64,000 nucleotides of DNA from Nostoc sp. TCL240-02 (GCF_013343235.1 NZ_CP040094.1:4886001-4950000), one strand, 5' to 3'; numbered from the stretch's first letter, positions 29,296 through 39,339 are shown. The notes: generated by a model not told the origin, from the sequence alone. Numbers and translations are program-made.

Positions 29296-29901
29296 ATGAA
29301 CAACATCTTTTCCAAACTCAGAGACTTTGTAGGTCTAAATGAGCAAGTGGAATACGAATATTACGAAGAAGAACCAGAAACAGATAATAATAATTACCAA
29401 AATCTGTATCAGCAAGAAAATCCCCAACCCGCAGCCCCACAAGAGAGCGCAACCGCTCAGAATCGACGCTGGCGGGAACCAGTGCCTACAATGGGAGATG
29501 ATATCGCAGCAGGTTCAAAGCCAATGGGGAATGTAATTGGTATGCCAGGAGCAATTAACGGAATTTCGGAAGTTTTAGTCCTCGAACCACGCACCTTTGA
29601 AGAAATGCCCCAGGCAATTCAAGCGTTGCGAGAACGGAAGTCAGTGGTATTAAATCTGACAATCATGGACCCAGACCAAGCTCAACGAGCAGTAGATTTT
29701 GTTGCAGGTGGTACTTACGCACTAGATGGACATCAAGAGCGCATCGGTGAAAGCATCTTCTTGTTTACACCAAGCTGTGTCCAAGTTAGCACCCAAGGTG
29801 GCGTTCTTCATGAAGTACCACAACCGCCAGCACGTCCTTCTCGTCCTACAGGTTCTCCAAATCAAACCTGGGGCAACGAAACTAACCGGATGGCACAATA
29901 G
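29296..29901 (+). CDS. sepF: Cell division protein SepF
   Basis: A 201-residue FtsZ-binding division factor. It has an N-terminal amphipathic start ([14 protein letters not shown]) that would bind the membrane and a Gln/Asn/Pro-rich linker. The conserved SepF domain (about 90-175) holds [36 protein letters not shown] and [10 protein letters not shown]. The neighbourhood pipY-sepF-proC parallels the yggS-sepF gene order of Gram-positive division clusters. Confidence 0.95.
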   Translation: MNNIFSKLRDFVGLNEQVEYEYYEEEPETDNNNYQNLYQQENPQPAAPQESATAQNRRWREPVPTMGDDIAAGSKPMGNVIGMPGAINGISEVLVLEPRTFEEMPQAIQALRERKSVVLNLTIMDPDQAQRAVDFVAGGTYALDGHQERIGESIFLFTPSCVQVSTQGGVLHEVPQPPARPSRPTGSPNQTWGNETNRMAQ

Positions 29902-29915
29902 AGTTAAATTAGTTG

Positions 29916-29990
29916 TTAGTCCTTTGTCCTTTGTCATTTATCTAGGATTTTGATCGTAGTGGCAAATGACAAACGACAGAGGACTAATGA
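29916..29990. repeat. Long imperfect inverted repeat between sepF and proC
   Basis: TTAGTCCTTTGTCCTTTGTC... (29916-29942) pairs with ...AAATGACAAACGACAGAGGACTAA (29961-29987). Related inverted repeats built of the same words (GTCATT, AGTCCTTTGT, AATGACAAAGGAC) lie at about 6793-6848 and 8945-9002. Confidence 0.7.
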
Positions 29991-30007
29991 CAAATGACTA
30001 ACGATCA

Positions 30008-30826
30008 ATGACTATAAAATTTGGTTTAATTGGTGGTGGGGTAATGGGAGAAGCGCTCTTATCCTGCCTTATCGCGCGTGGAATTTATCAATCATCAGAA
30101 GTCATAGTTAGCGAACCGCTACCTTCACGTCTAGATTTTTTGCAACAGCAATACGGTGTTGCTGTGACGACAGATAATAGTGAGGTTTTCACTCAAGCAA
30201 AAGAAGTTGTATTTTTGGCAGTGAAACCGCAGGTGTTCAGCGCGATCGCGCAAGAATTAGCAGATATTGATATTATTAATAGAGAACAATCACCCCTGAT
30301 AATTTCCATATTGGCGGGTGTGCCCTTAAGTCAGCTAGAAGCTGCATTTGTGCAATTGCCAGTTATCAGAGCAATGCCCAACACTCCAGCCACTGTGGGA
30401 GCAGGAATTACCGCCATTTGTTCCGGTGCATATACCAATACCAAGCATCACCAAATAGCACAACAAGTTTTTTCTGCTGTGGGCGAAGTTGTGGAAGTCT
30501 CAGAAGGGCTGATGGATGCAGTCACAGGGCTATCTGGTAGTGGCCCCGCTTACGTGGCGCTGCTAGTAGAATCACTTGCTGATGGCGGAGTATCCGCAGG
30601 TTTACCTAGAGCAATTGCCAATCAATTAGCATTGCAAACCGTACTGGGAACAGCGAAACTGTTGTATGAAACCAAAATGCACCCAGCAGAACTTAAAGAT
30701 CGCGTTACCAGTCCCGGTGGTACAACCATTGCGGGAATTGCCAAGCTAGAACAGGCAGGATTTCGTTCAGCTTTAATTGAAGCAGTGAAAGCTGCCACAG
30801 AGCGATCGCAAGAACTGGGAAAATGA
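30008..30826 (+). CDS. proC: Pyrroline-5-carboxylate reductase
   Basis: A 272-residue NAD(P)H enzyme for the last step of proline synthesis. It has a Rossmann motif at the start (GLIGGGVMGEAL), AVKPQVF, RAMPNTPATVGAGITAI, and the C-terminal signature SGSGPAYVALLVESLADGGVSAGLPR and TSPGGTTIAGI. Full length. It follows sepF by 106 bases that hold an inverted repeat. Confidence 0.96.
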   Translation: MTIKFGLIGGGVMGEALLSCLIARGIYQSSEVIVSEPLPSRLDFLQQQYGVAVTTDNSEVFTQAKEVVFLAVKPQVFSAIAQELADIDIINREQSPLIISILAGVPLSQLEAAFVQLPVIRAMPNTPATVGAGITAICSGAYTNTKHHQIAQQVFSAVGEVVEVSEGLMDAVTGLSGSGPAYVALLVESLADGGVSAGLPRAIANQLALQTVLGTAKLLYETKMHPAELKDRVTSPGGTTIAGIAKLEQAGFRSALIEAVKAATERSQELGK

Positions 30827-30971
30827 GAGACTGGGGACTAAGGGCTTAGGGACTGGGAAAAAGTTTTCCAAATACCCAGTACCCAATCCCCAACGCCCAG
30901 TACCTAATCCCTAACGAAGTTGACAAAAGACTCGTTAGTATAGTAAACAATCTGGTTGCAAATGTGATTGA

Positions 30972-33650
30972 GTGAATTATCCTGCGCCGTCTCCAGAACT
31001 TGACTTAGGGTCTATATTTCCCTTTGATCTAGATCAGTTTCAAAAAGAAGCGATCGCGTCCCTAAACGCCGGACGCTCCGTAGTCGTTTGTGCGCCCACA
31101 GGTTCGGGCAAAACGTTAGTCGGGGAATACGCCATTTATCGCGCCCTGTCGCGAGGAAAACGTGTATTTTATACTACTCCCCTAAAGGCGCTGTCGAATC
31201 AAAAATTACGTGACTTTCGAGAAAAATTCGGGTTTGATCAAGTCGGACTGTTAACTGGAGATGCCTCCATTCACAGGGATGCACCGATTTTGGTGATGAC
31301 CACAGAAATTTTCCGAAATATGCTCTATGGCACACCTATCGGGCAAGTCGGCATCTCATTAGTAGACGTGGAAGCGGTGATACTTGATGAGTGCCACTAC
31401 ATGAACGATCGCCAGCGCGGTACAGTTTGGGAAGAATCCATCATTTATTGTCCCCGTGAAGTGCAACTGGCAGCCCTCTCAGCAACGGTTGCTAATAGCG
31501 ATCAACTCACCGATTGGTTAAATCGCGTTCACGGCCCAACAGACCTGATTTACTCTGATTTTCGCCCAGTTCCCTTGGAATTTCACTTTTGCAATCCCAA
31601 AGGGTTATTTCCCCTGTTGAATGATAGCAAAACCAAAATTAACCCCCGTCTTCTTCAGAAGAAGAAGGGCAGAGGGGGAGAAAGGGACAGGGGGAGAAGT
31701 GGTAGACCAGAAGCTTCTGGTATAATTTATACATTGAGCCAGTTAGAGCAAAGGGATATGCTACCAGCTATTTACTTCATTTTCAGTCGCCGGGGATGTG
31801 ATAAAGCGGTGGCTGAAGTGGGTGATTTATGGCTGGTAAATAATGAAGAATCCCAGATTTTACGGCAACAAATTGATGACTTTTTAGCCCGCAATCCCGA
31901 AGCTGGGCGTTCTGGACAAATTGCCCCTCTATACCGGGGAATTGCTGCCCACCACGCCGGGATTCTACCTGCATGGAAAGCACTGGTAGAAGAACTATTT
32001 CAGCAAGGGCTGATTAAAGTAGTATTCGCCACTGAGACGCTGGCTGCGGGAATTAATATGCCCGCTCGGACAACGGTAATTTCTACCCTTTCCAAGCGGA
32101 CTGACACCGGACACCGCCTGTTGAATGCTTCCGAATTCTTGCAAATGGCGGGACGGGCAGGCCGTCGGGGAATGGATAAACAAGGTCATGTGGTGACAGT
32201 CCAAACTCCCTTTGAAGGGGCCAAAGAAGCCGCGTATTTGGGAACATCCAAGCCAGACCCCCTCGTAAGCCAGTTTACGCCCAGTTATGGGATGGTACTC
32301 AACTTGCTGCAAACCCACACCCTAGACCAAACCAGGGAACTGATAGAACGCAGTTTTGGACAGTACATGGCCACCTTGCATCTAAGGCCAGAATACGATG
32401 AGATTGCCGAACTAGAAAAACAATTAGCTCAACTTCACGAGCAAATCGCCGCAGTTGATGAAAATGAACTGGCTATTTATGAGAAATTACGGCAACGTCT
32501 GAAAGTCGAACGCCAGATATTAAAAACCCTGCAAGAGCAAGCGCAGGAAGATAGACAAGAAGAACTGGGGATGATGTTGGACTTTGCAGTGTCAGGAACT
32601 CTGTTAAGTCTCAAAGGCAAAAACATCACAGTGTCTTCACCTGTAACCGCAGTGTTAGTGGGAAAATCGCCGGGTTCTGGTCAAGCTCCTTACTTGGTAT
32701 GCTTAGGGCATGATAATCGCTGGTATGTGGCAACCACAGGGGATGTAGTCGATTTGTATGCTGAACTGCCGCGAATTGAAGTGTCACCGGATATACTACC
32801 ACCGCCAGAGATGCCCTTGAAGCCCGGACAGTCGCGCCGTGGTAACGAAGAAACTTTTGCGATCGCTACGCGTATTCCCAATCCGATAGAATCTTTGCAT
32901 CTAGCACCAGAAGTAGCAGAACAACTCAGTCGCACTGCTGCCATCCAAGAGCAATTAGAAGCTCATCCCTTACATCAATCAGGCAATGCTGCCACCCTTT
33001 TCAAGCGTCGCGCCAAATATGTCGAACTAGAAGCCGAACTCGAACAGTTGCAAGGGCAAGTAGAACAACAGTCACAACGTCACTGGGAAGAATTTCTCAA
33101 TTTAATCTTAATTTTGCAACACTTTGGCGCTTTAGATAACTTAGTGCCCACACAATTAGGGCGAATTGCTGCCGCCATTCGGGGTGAGAATGAATTGTGG
33201 TTGGGTTTGGTATTCGCTAGTGGTGAATTGGACAACTTAGATCCCCACCATTTAGCCGCCGCCGCCGCCGGTTTGGTGATGGAAACACCCCGTCCAGATA
33301 GCAAGGTTAACTTTGAACTTAGTAATGAAGTGGCAGAAGCCTTAGCAAAATTGCGGGGAATTCGTCGCCAAATGTTCCAACTACAACGGCGGTATAACGT
33401 AGCGCTACCTATATGGTTAGAGTTTGAGTTAATTGCCATAGTAGAACAATGGGCGCTCGGAATGGAGTGGACAGAACTCTGCGAAAACACCACCTTAGAT
33501 GAAGGCGATGTGGTGAGAATTCTCCGCCGGACGTTGGATTTATTATCACAAATACCTCACGTTCCACATCTGCCAGACTCTTTTCAGCGTAATGCTTATC
33601 GGGCGATGCAGTTGATTGATAGATTCCCTGTGAATGAAGTGGTTGAATAA
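30972..33650 (+). CDS. DEAD/DEAH-box RNA helicase, Ski2/Mtr4-like
   Basis: An 892-residue ATP-dependent helicase. It has Walker A (CAPTGSGKTLVGEYAIYRAL, about 39-58), the DECH box (near 138), SATVAN, and the second RecA domain with LAAGINMPARTTV and QMAGRAGRRGMDKQG. A long helical C-terminal region matches Ski2-like proteins (DSHCT-type end). The start is GTG at 30972. I see no ATG in the right frame nearby. Residues ~226-250 (KKKGRGGERDRGRSGRPE) are a basic insert read from repeat-like DNA. RNA processing or decay is inferred from the family. Confidence 0.92.
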   Translation: MNYPAPSPELDLGSIFPFDLDQFQKEAIASLNAGRSVVVCAPTGSGKTLVGEYAIYRALSRGKRVFYTTPLKALSNQKLRDFREKFGFDQVGLLTGDASIHRDAPILVMTTEIFRNMLYGTPIGQVGISLVDVEAVILDECHYMNDRQRGTVWEESIIYCPREVQLAALSATVANSDQLTDWLNRVHGPTDLIYSDFRPVPLEFHFCNPKGLFPLLNDSKTKINPRLLQKKKGRGGERDRGRSGRPEASGIIYTLSQLEQRDMLPAIYFIFSRRGCDKAVAEVGDLWLVNNEESQILRQQIDDFLARNPEAGRSGQIAPLYRGIAAHHAGILPAWKALVEELFQQGLIKVVFATETLAAGINMPARTTVISTLSKRTDTGHRLLNASEFLQMAGRAGRRGMDKQGHVVTVQTPFEGAKEAAYLGTSKPDPLVSQFTPSYGMVLNLLQTHTLDQTRELIERSFGQYMATLHLRPEYDEIAELEKQLAQLHEQIAAVDENELAIYEKLRQRLKVERQILKTLQEQAQEDRQEELGMMLDFAVSGTLLSLKGKNITVSSPVTAVLVGKSPGSGQAPYLVCLGHDNRWYVATTGDVVDLYAELPRIEVSPDILPPPEMPLKPGQSRRGNEETFAIATRIPNPIESLHLAPEVAEQLSRTAAIQEQLEAHPLHQSGNAATLFKRRAKYVELEAELEQLQGQVEQQSQRHWEEFLNLILILQHFGALDNLVPTQLGRIAAAIRGENELWLGLVFASGELDNLDPHHLAAAAAGLVMETPRPDSKVNFELSNEVAEALAKLRGIRRQMFQLQRRYNVALPIWLEFELIAIVEQWALGMEWTELCENTTLDEGDVVRILRRTLDLLSQIPHVPHLPDSFQRNAYRAMQLIDRFPVNEVVE

Positions 33651-33716
33651 ACAGGACACTCTTAGCTACAGAGTTCTATGTGTCTTTTTATTTCAGGACT
33701 TACTCAAAATTAGACA

Positions 33717-33748
33717 TTGTAGGGGCAATTCATGAATTGTCCCTACAA
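33717..33748. repeat. 32-bp near-perfect palindrome
   Basis: TTGTAGGGGCAATTC and its inverse GAATTGTCCCTACAA face each other around AT, with one mismatch. A relative (TAGGGGCA...TGCCCCTA) lies at 56984-57008. It looks like a dispersed miniature repeat. Confidence 0.8.
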
Positions 33749-33885
33749 AGCACCCCAAGAATGAATTTAGATTTAATAGTAGTGGTACGTAGTTAAAAAT
33801 GCTTTTTTTGTTTCGTATATCTGCTATACGTAATTAATCACATCTATTTAACAGAAGTTGTAGTCGCTATAAGCGCTATTCAACC

Positions 33886-34269
33886 TTAGTACACCAAGTT
33901 TCCAGTACCCTGCAACTGACGCAAAGAATTTATACATAATGGACAGTCGCATCCAAATACCCTGATTGCAGCATCACTTTCTTCATCAGTAAAGTTCAAC
34001 ATAGCAACATTCTGATTTGATATTGATGTGACAATAGTTGAGGAACGTGCAGATGAGGTGTAAGGTTTCTTTCTCTCTGAATCTCGAATGCACACAAAAT
34101 CTTTTCCACCATGTGGGTTAGTGATACAAGTACGACCATCTTCTGTGTGCATCAATCGCTGTGTAATACTACCACTAGCATGGGCAGGATGAAATGCTAC
34201 CAGCGTAGACATCATCGATACAAAGATTGAGGAAGTTGAAAGCAAATTCAGAAGAATTTTTTTGTTCAT
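33886..34269 (-). CDS. Secreted Cys-rich small protein of unknown function
   Basis: 127 residues. It has a signal peptide (KKILLNLLSTSSIFVSMMSTLVAFHPAHA, cleavage after AHA near residue 31). The mature part has five cysteines: one in RTCITNP, one in FVCIRD, and a CDCPLC cluster in the C-terminal segment DEESDAAIRVFGCDCPLCINSLRQLQG. The CxCxxC cluster may bind metal or form disulphides. The family was not recognised. It lies about 0.45 kb from a divergent metal-exporting P-ATPase, which may or may not be meaningful. Confidence 0.7.
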   Translation of the reverse strand: MNKKILLNLLSTSSIFVSMMSTLVAFHPAHASGSITQRLMHTEDGRTCITNPHGGKDFVCIRDSERKKPYTSSARSSTIVTSISNQNVAMLNFTDEESDAAIRVFGCDCPLCINSLRQLQGTGNLVY

Positions 34270-34724
34270 AGATTTTTTTGAGAAAATTGTCTACTAGCTT
34301 AGGGTATTCGATTCACTTTCAAACTTCAAGTGGGTTTACCCTAAGAATAGCTAGCTTGACACTTGTTATTCAAGAAAGTTCCATATTTACCCAGTTTGAT
34401 CGCAAAGTAGTTGTCATAGCAGAATTAAGCAGTCAAACAGGCTTGAAGTTTGCGGATCAAGACCTTTAAAACCTTATGCAGAGTGATAAATCGCTCACTA
34501 CGAACAAAAATTATATCTTAGATTATTCTACAAAAATTATAACTGCTATAGCTATCCTTACAAGATTTAAAATCTTAATTTGAACCAAAAGATAGCATTA
34601 GTATTGAACAATAAAATTGATATAGATTCTCATTCTTAAATGTTCAACTTGTAAAAATCTCTTTTTTTTATTACATTTGGAAAAGGCTCATATACCAAGT
34701 AATTTACTAGCCTAAATACAAAAG
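34270..34724. other. Spacer before the metal P-ATPase
   Basis: 455 AT-rich bases between divergent genes. It presumably holds both promoters. I could not recognise a MerR, ArsR or Zur operator with confidence, and the short + strand frame starting at 34278 looks spurious. Confidence 0.45.
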
Positions 34725-36719
34725 ATGAAGCAAAAACTACATTCAGAATCTTCAGGTTGTTGCAATGGTGAACACAATCATCATGAGAATCATAACGACG
34801 CTCATAATCATACCCATGATGAGAATCATAACCATGACCACAATCACGATCATGGTGGAGAATTCAATCTAAAAAATGAGCTATTGCCTTTGGTAGCAAT
34901 TTTAAGTTTATATGTGCCTGGTGTAATTTTTGAAAATCAATTACATAATACATTCTACTCAATAGGTGAATATCTGCTTTTCATCCCTGCCTATTTATTG
35001 AGTGGATGGAGTGTTTTAAAAACTGCTGGACGCAATATACTTAAAGGTAGATTATTTGACGAAACTTTTTTGATGACAGTAGCGACATTAGGGGCGATCG
35101 CAATTCATAAATTGCCCGAAGCTGTTGGAGTCATGCTATTTTATAAAATTGGCGAATTGTTCCAGGATCTTGCCGTTAGTCGTTCCCGTAGTTCCATCAA
35201 AGCCTTATTAGAAGTCCGTCCAGACTATGCAAATATCCAAATCGAGGGGGAACTAAAAAAAGTCCGCCCAGAAACAGTAAATATTGGAGATATTATCGTC
35301 GTCAAACCTGGGGAAAAGATTCCCTTGGATGGTGAGATTATAGATGGAAATTCGCAAGTTGATACATCTGCATTAACTGGAGAATCTGTACCGCGAACAG
35401 TGAGGCTGGGTGAAATAGTTTTGGCTGGGATGATAAATAAAATGGGTGTTCTCAGCATTAGAGTCACCAAACTATTTGATGACTCTGCTATTGCCAAGAT
35501 TTTAGACTTGGTGCAAAATGCCAAAAGCAAAAAAGCAGAGACAGAAAAATTTATTACTAAATTTGCCCGATATTATACGCCAATAGTAGTTTTTATATCT
35601 CTAGCAGTTGCTTTATTACCTCCTTTATTCATTTCTAGTGCAAGTTCTTCAGAATGGATTTATCGTGCCTTAATTTTGCTAGTTATTTCCTGTCCTTGTG
35701 GACTCGTTATCAGTATTCCGTTAGGTTACTTTGGAGGAGTGGGAGGTGCAGCTAAACGGGGGATTTTGGTTAAAGGCTCTACTTTTTTAGATACTCTAAA
35801 TGCAGTCAATACAGTTGTATTTGATAAAACTGGAACGTTAACTAAAGGCGTATTTAAAGTAGTAAAAACAGTAGCATTAAATGGCTACAATGAAACAGAA
35901 TTGCTGCAATTAGCTGCCAAAGTAGAATCGCGCTCAAATCATCCCATCGCTCAATCTATCCTTAAGGCTTATGGGGGAAAGATTGATGAATTTGAGGTGA
36001 GAGATTATGAAGAGATTGCAGGCTATGGAATTAGAGCCAAGGTTGAAAATAGGGTAGTGATAGCGGGAAGCGATCGCTTACTCCATAGAGAGAATATTGC
36101 TCATGATAATTGCCAGCTAGAGGGAACAGTCGTTCATTTAGCAGTGGATAATATTTACGCTGGTTATATTGTCATTGCTGATGAACTGAAAGAAGATGCG
36201 AGACACGCTATTCAAGCACTCAAGCGAATCGGTGTACAAAGAACAGTAATGTTGACTGGAGATAATCAAGCGATCGCTTCCCGAATTGCCGAACAGCTAG
36301 GCATAGATGCTTACGAAGCCGAGTTATTACCAGAAGAAAAAGTTAATGCCATTGAGAAATTACTCAGCACCGCCGACAAGCATGGTAAAGTTGCCTTTGT
36401 TGGGGATGGTATTAATGATGCGCCAGTGATTGCTAGAGCTGATGTTGGGATGGCAATGGGTGGCTTAGGTTCAGATGCAGCCATTGAAACTGCTGATATT
36501 GTCATCATGACAGATGCGCCGTCAAAGGTAGCAGAAGCAATACAAATCGCCAGAAAAACAAGGCAAATAGTTTGGCAAAATATTGGCTTTGCGTTAGCAA
36601 TTAAAGCTGTGTTTATTGGATTAGGTATTTTAGGTATAGCGACAATGTGGGAAGCTGTCTTTGCTGATGTTGGAGTAGCATTGCTGGCAATTTTAAATGC
36701 AACTAGAGCGATGAAATAA
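34725..36719 (+). CDS. CPC-type heavy-metal P-type ATPase (Zn/Cd/Co exporter-like)
   Basis: A 664-residue P1B ATPase. It has no ferredoxin-like metal domain. Instead, residues 6-43 are a His/Asn/Asp-rich tail with about 13 His plus a CC pair. The core has the transport motif Cys323-Pro-Cys325, a phosphorylated Asp367 in DKTGT, the HP motif (SNHPIAQS), TGES and GDGINDAP. CPC with a His-rich tail points to Zn, Cd, Co or Pb export rather than copper, but the metal cannot be fixed from sequence. It is followed by a secreted protein gene. A MerR regulator lies 3 kb away. Confidence 0.93.
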   Translation: MKQKLHSESSGCCNGEHNHHENHNDAHNHTHDENHNHDHNHDHGGEFNLKNELLPLVAILSLYVPGVIFENQLHNTFYSIGEYLLFIPAYLLSGWSVLKTAGRNILKGRLFDETFLMTVATLGAIAIHKLPEAVGVMLFYKIGELFQDLAVSRSRSSIKALLEVRPDYANIQIEGELKKVRPETVNIGDIIVVKPGEKIPLDGEIIDGNSQVDTSALTGESVPRTVRLGEIVLAGMINKMGVLSIRVTKLFDDSAIAKILDLVQNAKSKKAETEKFITKFARYYTPIVVFISLAVALLPPLFISSASSSEWIYRALILLVISCPCGLVISIPLGYFGGVGGAAKRGILVKGSTFLDTLNAVNTVVFDKTGTLTKGVFKVVKTVALNGYNETELLQLAAKVESRSNHPIAQSILKAYGGKIDEFEVRDYEEIAGYGIRAKVENRVVIAGSDRLLHRENIAHDNCQLEGTVVHLAVDNIYAGYIVIADELKEDARHAIQALKRIGVQRTVMLTGDNQAIASRIAEQLGIDAYEAELLPEEKVNAIEKLLSTADKHGKVAFVGDGINDAPVIARADVGMAMGGLGSDAAIETADIVIMTDAPSKVAEAIQIARKTRQIVWQNIGFALAIKAVFIGLGILGIATMWEAVFADVGVALLAILNATRAMK

Positions 36720-36814
36720 AAATTTTGGAAAATCGGGAATCTGTAATTGGGAAATTGTAGCAGTTAAACTATGAGTCCTTCTGACTCATATTTTGCTACC
36801 CAAGAATAGAACCT

Positions 36815-37492
36815 ATGAATTCATCAATCACAGGCATTGCTACAGCTAGTTTAGCTTTATTACTAAACTATTCTGCAAATCCAGCTTTTGCACTACCCCA
36901 GAAAATCAATCATCCAATTACTGTTGCTAAATCGCAACCATTAACAAACACCTTGATTGTTCCTGGCGAACGAGTAGGGCCAATAACACGCACAACCACG
37001 AAGCAAGATTTAGTGAAGTTGTTTGGTATATCCCATCTCGTTGATAAAACCATTTCCGGTGCTGAAGGAATAGGGAGTTTCGCTGCTACTCAGGTAAATC
37101 TAAATCAGGGGCGATCGCTCTTGGTAGTTTGGAGTGATAATACTCGTACTAAACCTCTAGATGTGCGTAACCTGGGTTCAGCTTGGAAAACCCGCGAAGG
37201 TATTGGTGTTGGAACCCCGTTGAGCGAGTTACGCAAGCAGTTAGGTGACTTTAAGCTCTATGGATTGGAGTGGGATTACGGCGGTACTATCTTGTTGGAT
37301 AGTAGTAAATTATCCCGTTATCAAGGCAAACTCATTTTACGAGTAAACGCTGCTCCCAATGCTTATGAAAAGTTCCCCAATGACTACCAAGCAGTGTTAG
37401 GGGATGGTACTTTTTCCTCCAGCGATCGTCACTGGAAACCTTTGGGAATTAGGCTAGCAGAAATTATCGTTGTATTGAATCCTAGTGAGTAG
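36815..37492 (+). CDS. Secreted protein of unknown function
   Basis: 225 residues. It has a signal peptide (ITGIATASLALLLNYSANPAFA, cleavage after AFA near residue 26). The mature part has no cysteines and contains GVGTPLSELRKQLGDF, WDYGG and LRVNA segments reminiscent of small periplasmic beta-sheet proteins. The family was not recognised. It follows the P-ATPase by 95 bases in the same direction and may share its transcript, but nothing in it looks metal-binding. Confidence 0.65.
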   Translation: MNSSITGIATASLALLLNYSANPAFALPQKINHPITVAKSQPLTNTLIVPGERVGPITRTTTKQDLVKLFGISHLVDKTISGAEGIGSFAATQVNLNQGRSLLVVWSDNTRTKPLDVRNLGSAWKTREGIGVGTPLSELRKQLGDFKLYGLEWDYGGTILLDSSKLSRYQGKLILRVNAAPNAYEKFPNDYQAVLGDGTFSSSDRHWKPLGIRLAEIIVVLNPSE

Positions 37493-38250
37493 TGGTATGC
37501 TAAACATCAGTTTGCTTGCTATGGTGCAGAAAGAATCTGGAAGCGACTTTTTATACTAAGTTTAGAACTAGTAAATTACTGTGGCCAGTGAATAAACTAT
37601 CGGGATGTTCCAATTAAGAATTGAGTCAGGATGCGTATAATTGCATCTGAGCAGTTAGTGAGGAATTGCGATCGCAGTTTCAATCGGGGAAGTTTGGTGA
37701 AGATGCGATCGCATTCTTCACCCACTGTATGACGAACCAAAGCTTTACCAACGGTTATGCCTTACTCCATTAGCGTAGATGCAGATTTATCTGTCACGCT
37801 CAAAGATGCAAGAGCTATAGTAAATATACTGATTGATAGCGATCACACTGCCTATCCACCAGAAAAAGTTACACTTGAGTCTGCATTGTAGTCATGAGAC
37901 TTATGTAAATATACAGTTATTTAGCGCATCGAAATTACGATTTTCTCACCCAGAAAACAAGGAAAATACAGATATTCAGCTAATTGGTGTTTGTTTATAC
38001 TATTTCAAATTTTTGTAGTCGTTATACTCATAACTTAGGTTCTACCTGGGAATTAGGAAGTGGCTTTGCCACTTCTTTTTATTAATTTAGTAACCCAGTA
38101 AAAAATAAATTAAAAGTTAAAAGTAATTTGTTGAACTTTTAACTTTTATTAGCTGTCATATATGTCCGTTTAATTGCTCATCAAATAATTATTCTGTCAA
38201 GCTATGGCTTTGTAATCTTCAACAGAATTTTGGTCAATGTAGACATGATA
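37493..38250. other. 758-bp gene-poor spacer ending in a strong terminator
   Basis: No convincing coding region. The short frame at 37833-38018 lacks a ribosome site and has poor composition. A perfect terminator on the + strand stands at 38057-38080 with no clear gene upstream for over 560 bases, so an untranslated transcript is possible. Confidence 0.5.
38057..38080 (+). terminator. Strong Rho-independent terminator without an obvious gene
   Basis: GAAGTGGC (38057-38064), TTT, GCCACTTC (38068-38075), then TTTTT. The 8-base stem is perfect and T-rich on the + strand only. Confidence 0.85.
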
Positions 38251-39339
38251 TTAGTCATTACTCGTTGTATCTTGCCATCTCTCACGCTTAGGCTTGCTCT
38301 CTACATCGCGCGATCGCGCTTCTTGCCAAGTCCCCCACATTAGAGATTGCTGCCTTTCAACATAGTTAATAAACTGCATGATTGACTGATCTGCTTTGAT
38401 TGGAGTTTTTAAATCAAACTTAATTGTTTGGACAATCTTGATGTCACCCATGAGAAAAAATGTACCTGCAATCTTAGTCAGCCATAACACCACTCGATTG
38501 GATAACCAACCAAAAAATCCTTTACGTTTCTTAGTAATTAACAGGATTTGACCTTCAGCTTTTCCACCTTCATGGAGGCGAACTGCAAACATTGTGTGGA
38601 CATGGAAGAAATCGGGACCAAGTGTCACAATGCCAATGCTACCGTACCAATAGCAAATACTGTAAGTTATGGCATTTTTGTAGAAAAGACGGATGAGTTT
38701 AATGAAAGATGAATTCTCTTTAATGTGTGTAGTGTTACTGAAGATAATTGCATTTTCGTTCAGTTCCTGTCTTTCAAAAATAATTTCTATTGGTAGTTTA
38801 TGGACTGTATTGACATGTTGAGTATCAATCGCATTAATCATCACCACATTGGGGTGACAGTTCATTAGAAAGTGAGAATGGATAGCGACATCACACTCTT
38901 TTTGTTCTAATTCGGGAATAAAAGGTAGGGGTTGTTGTGGTATTTCTCCAGTCCAAACCCAAATCATGCCGTACTTTTCAGCAGTGGGCCAAGTTTGTAA
39001 CTTTAGTGAAGGCGGCGTATCTAAACATGGGATATCAATACACATCCCTTCAGCATCAAACTTCCAGTGATGGAAGAAACAACGGAGTGCATTACCCTCA
39101 ACTTTGCCTTCAGCAAGATGAGCGCCCATGTGGGGACAGTAGGCATCAAAGGTAGTTACTCTTCTGTCCTTACCACGGTAAATCACTAGTTCTCTGCCCA
39201 AAATCGTGACAGGTTTTACTTCACCCACCCGCAGATTTTGAGAGGGTATTACCCAATACCATCCTTCAATAAAACGCTCTGGATTATTGAAAGTTTTAGG
39301 TTTACGGGTTGAGCTAGAAGTCTGCGAGTTGAGATTCAT
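38251..39339 (-). CDS. Rieske non-haem iron oxygenase
   Basis: A 362-residue ring-hydroxylating-type oxygenase alpha subunit. The Rieske [2Fe-2S] ligands are Cys68-x-His70 (YCPHMGAHL) and Cys87-x2-His90 (CFFHHWKF). The catalytic mononuclear iron site is DTQHVNTVH (Asp, His, His) near residues 175-183. Related cyanobacterial proteins act on terpenoid, sterol-like or chlorophyll-like substrates with a separate reductase, and the substrate here is unknown. The gene is divergent from the MerR-type regulator across 335 bases. Confidence 0.9.
   Translation of the reverse strand: MNLNSQTSSSTRKPKTFNNPERFIEGWYWVIPSQNLRVGEVKPVTILGRELVIYRGKDRRVTTFDAYCPHMGAHLAEGKVEGNALRCFFHHWKFDAEGMCIDIPCLDTPPSLKLQTWPTAEKYGMIWVWTGEIPQQPLPFIPELEQKECDVAIHSHFLMNCHPNVVMINAIDTQHVNTVHKLPIEIIFERQELNENAIIFSNTTHIKENSSFIKLIRLFYKNAITYSICYWYGSIGIVTLGPDFFHVHTMFAVRLHEGGKAEGQILLITKKRKGFFGWLSNRVVLWLTKIAGTFFLMGDIKIVQTIKFDLKTPIKADQSIMQFINYVERQQSLMWGTWQEARSRDVESKPKRERWQDTTSND

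Noticed and set aside
34278..34469. Short + strand frame upstream of the P-ATPase
   Set aside because: No ribosome site or recognisable domain, and it sits in a divergent promoter region.
37833..38018. 61-codon frame before the orphan terminator
   Set aside because: Poor composition and no ribosome site; kept only as part of a possible untranslated transcript.
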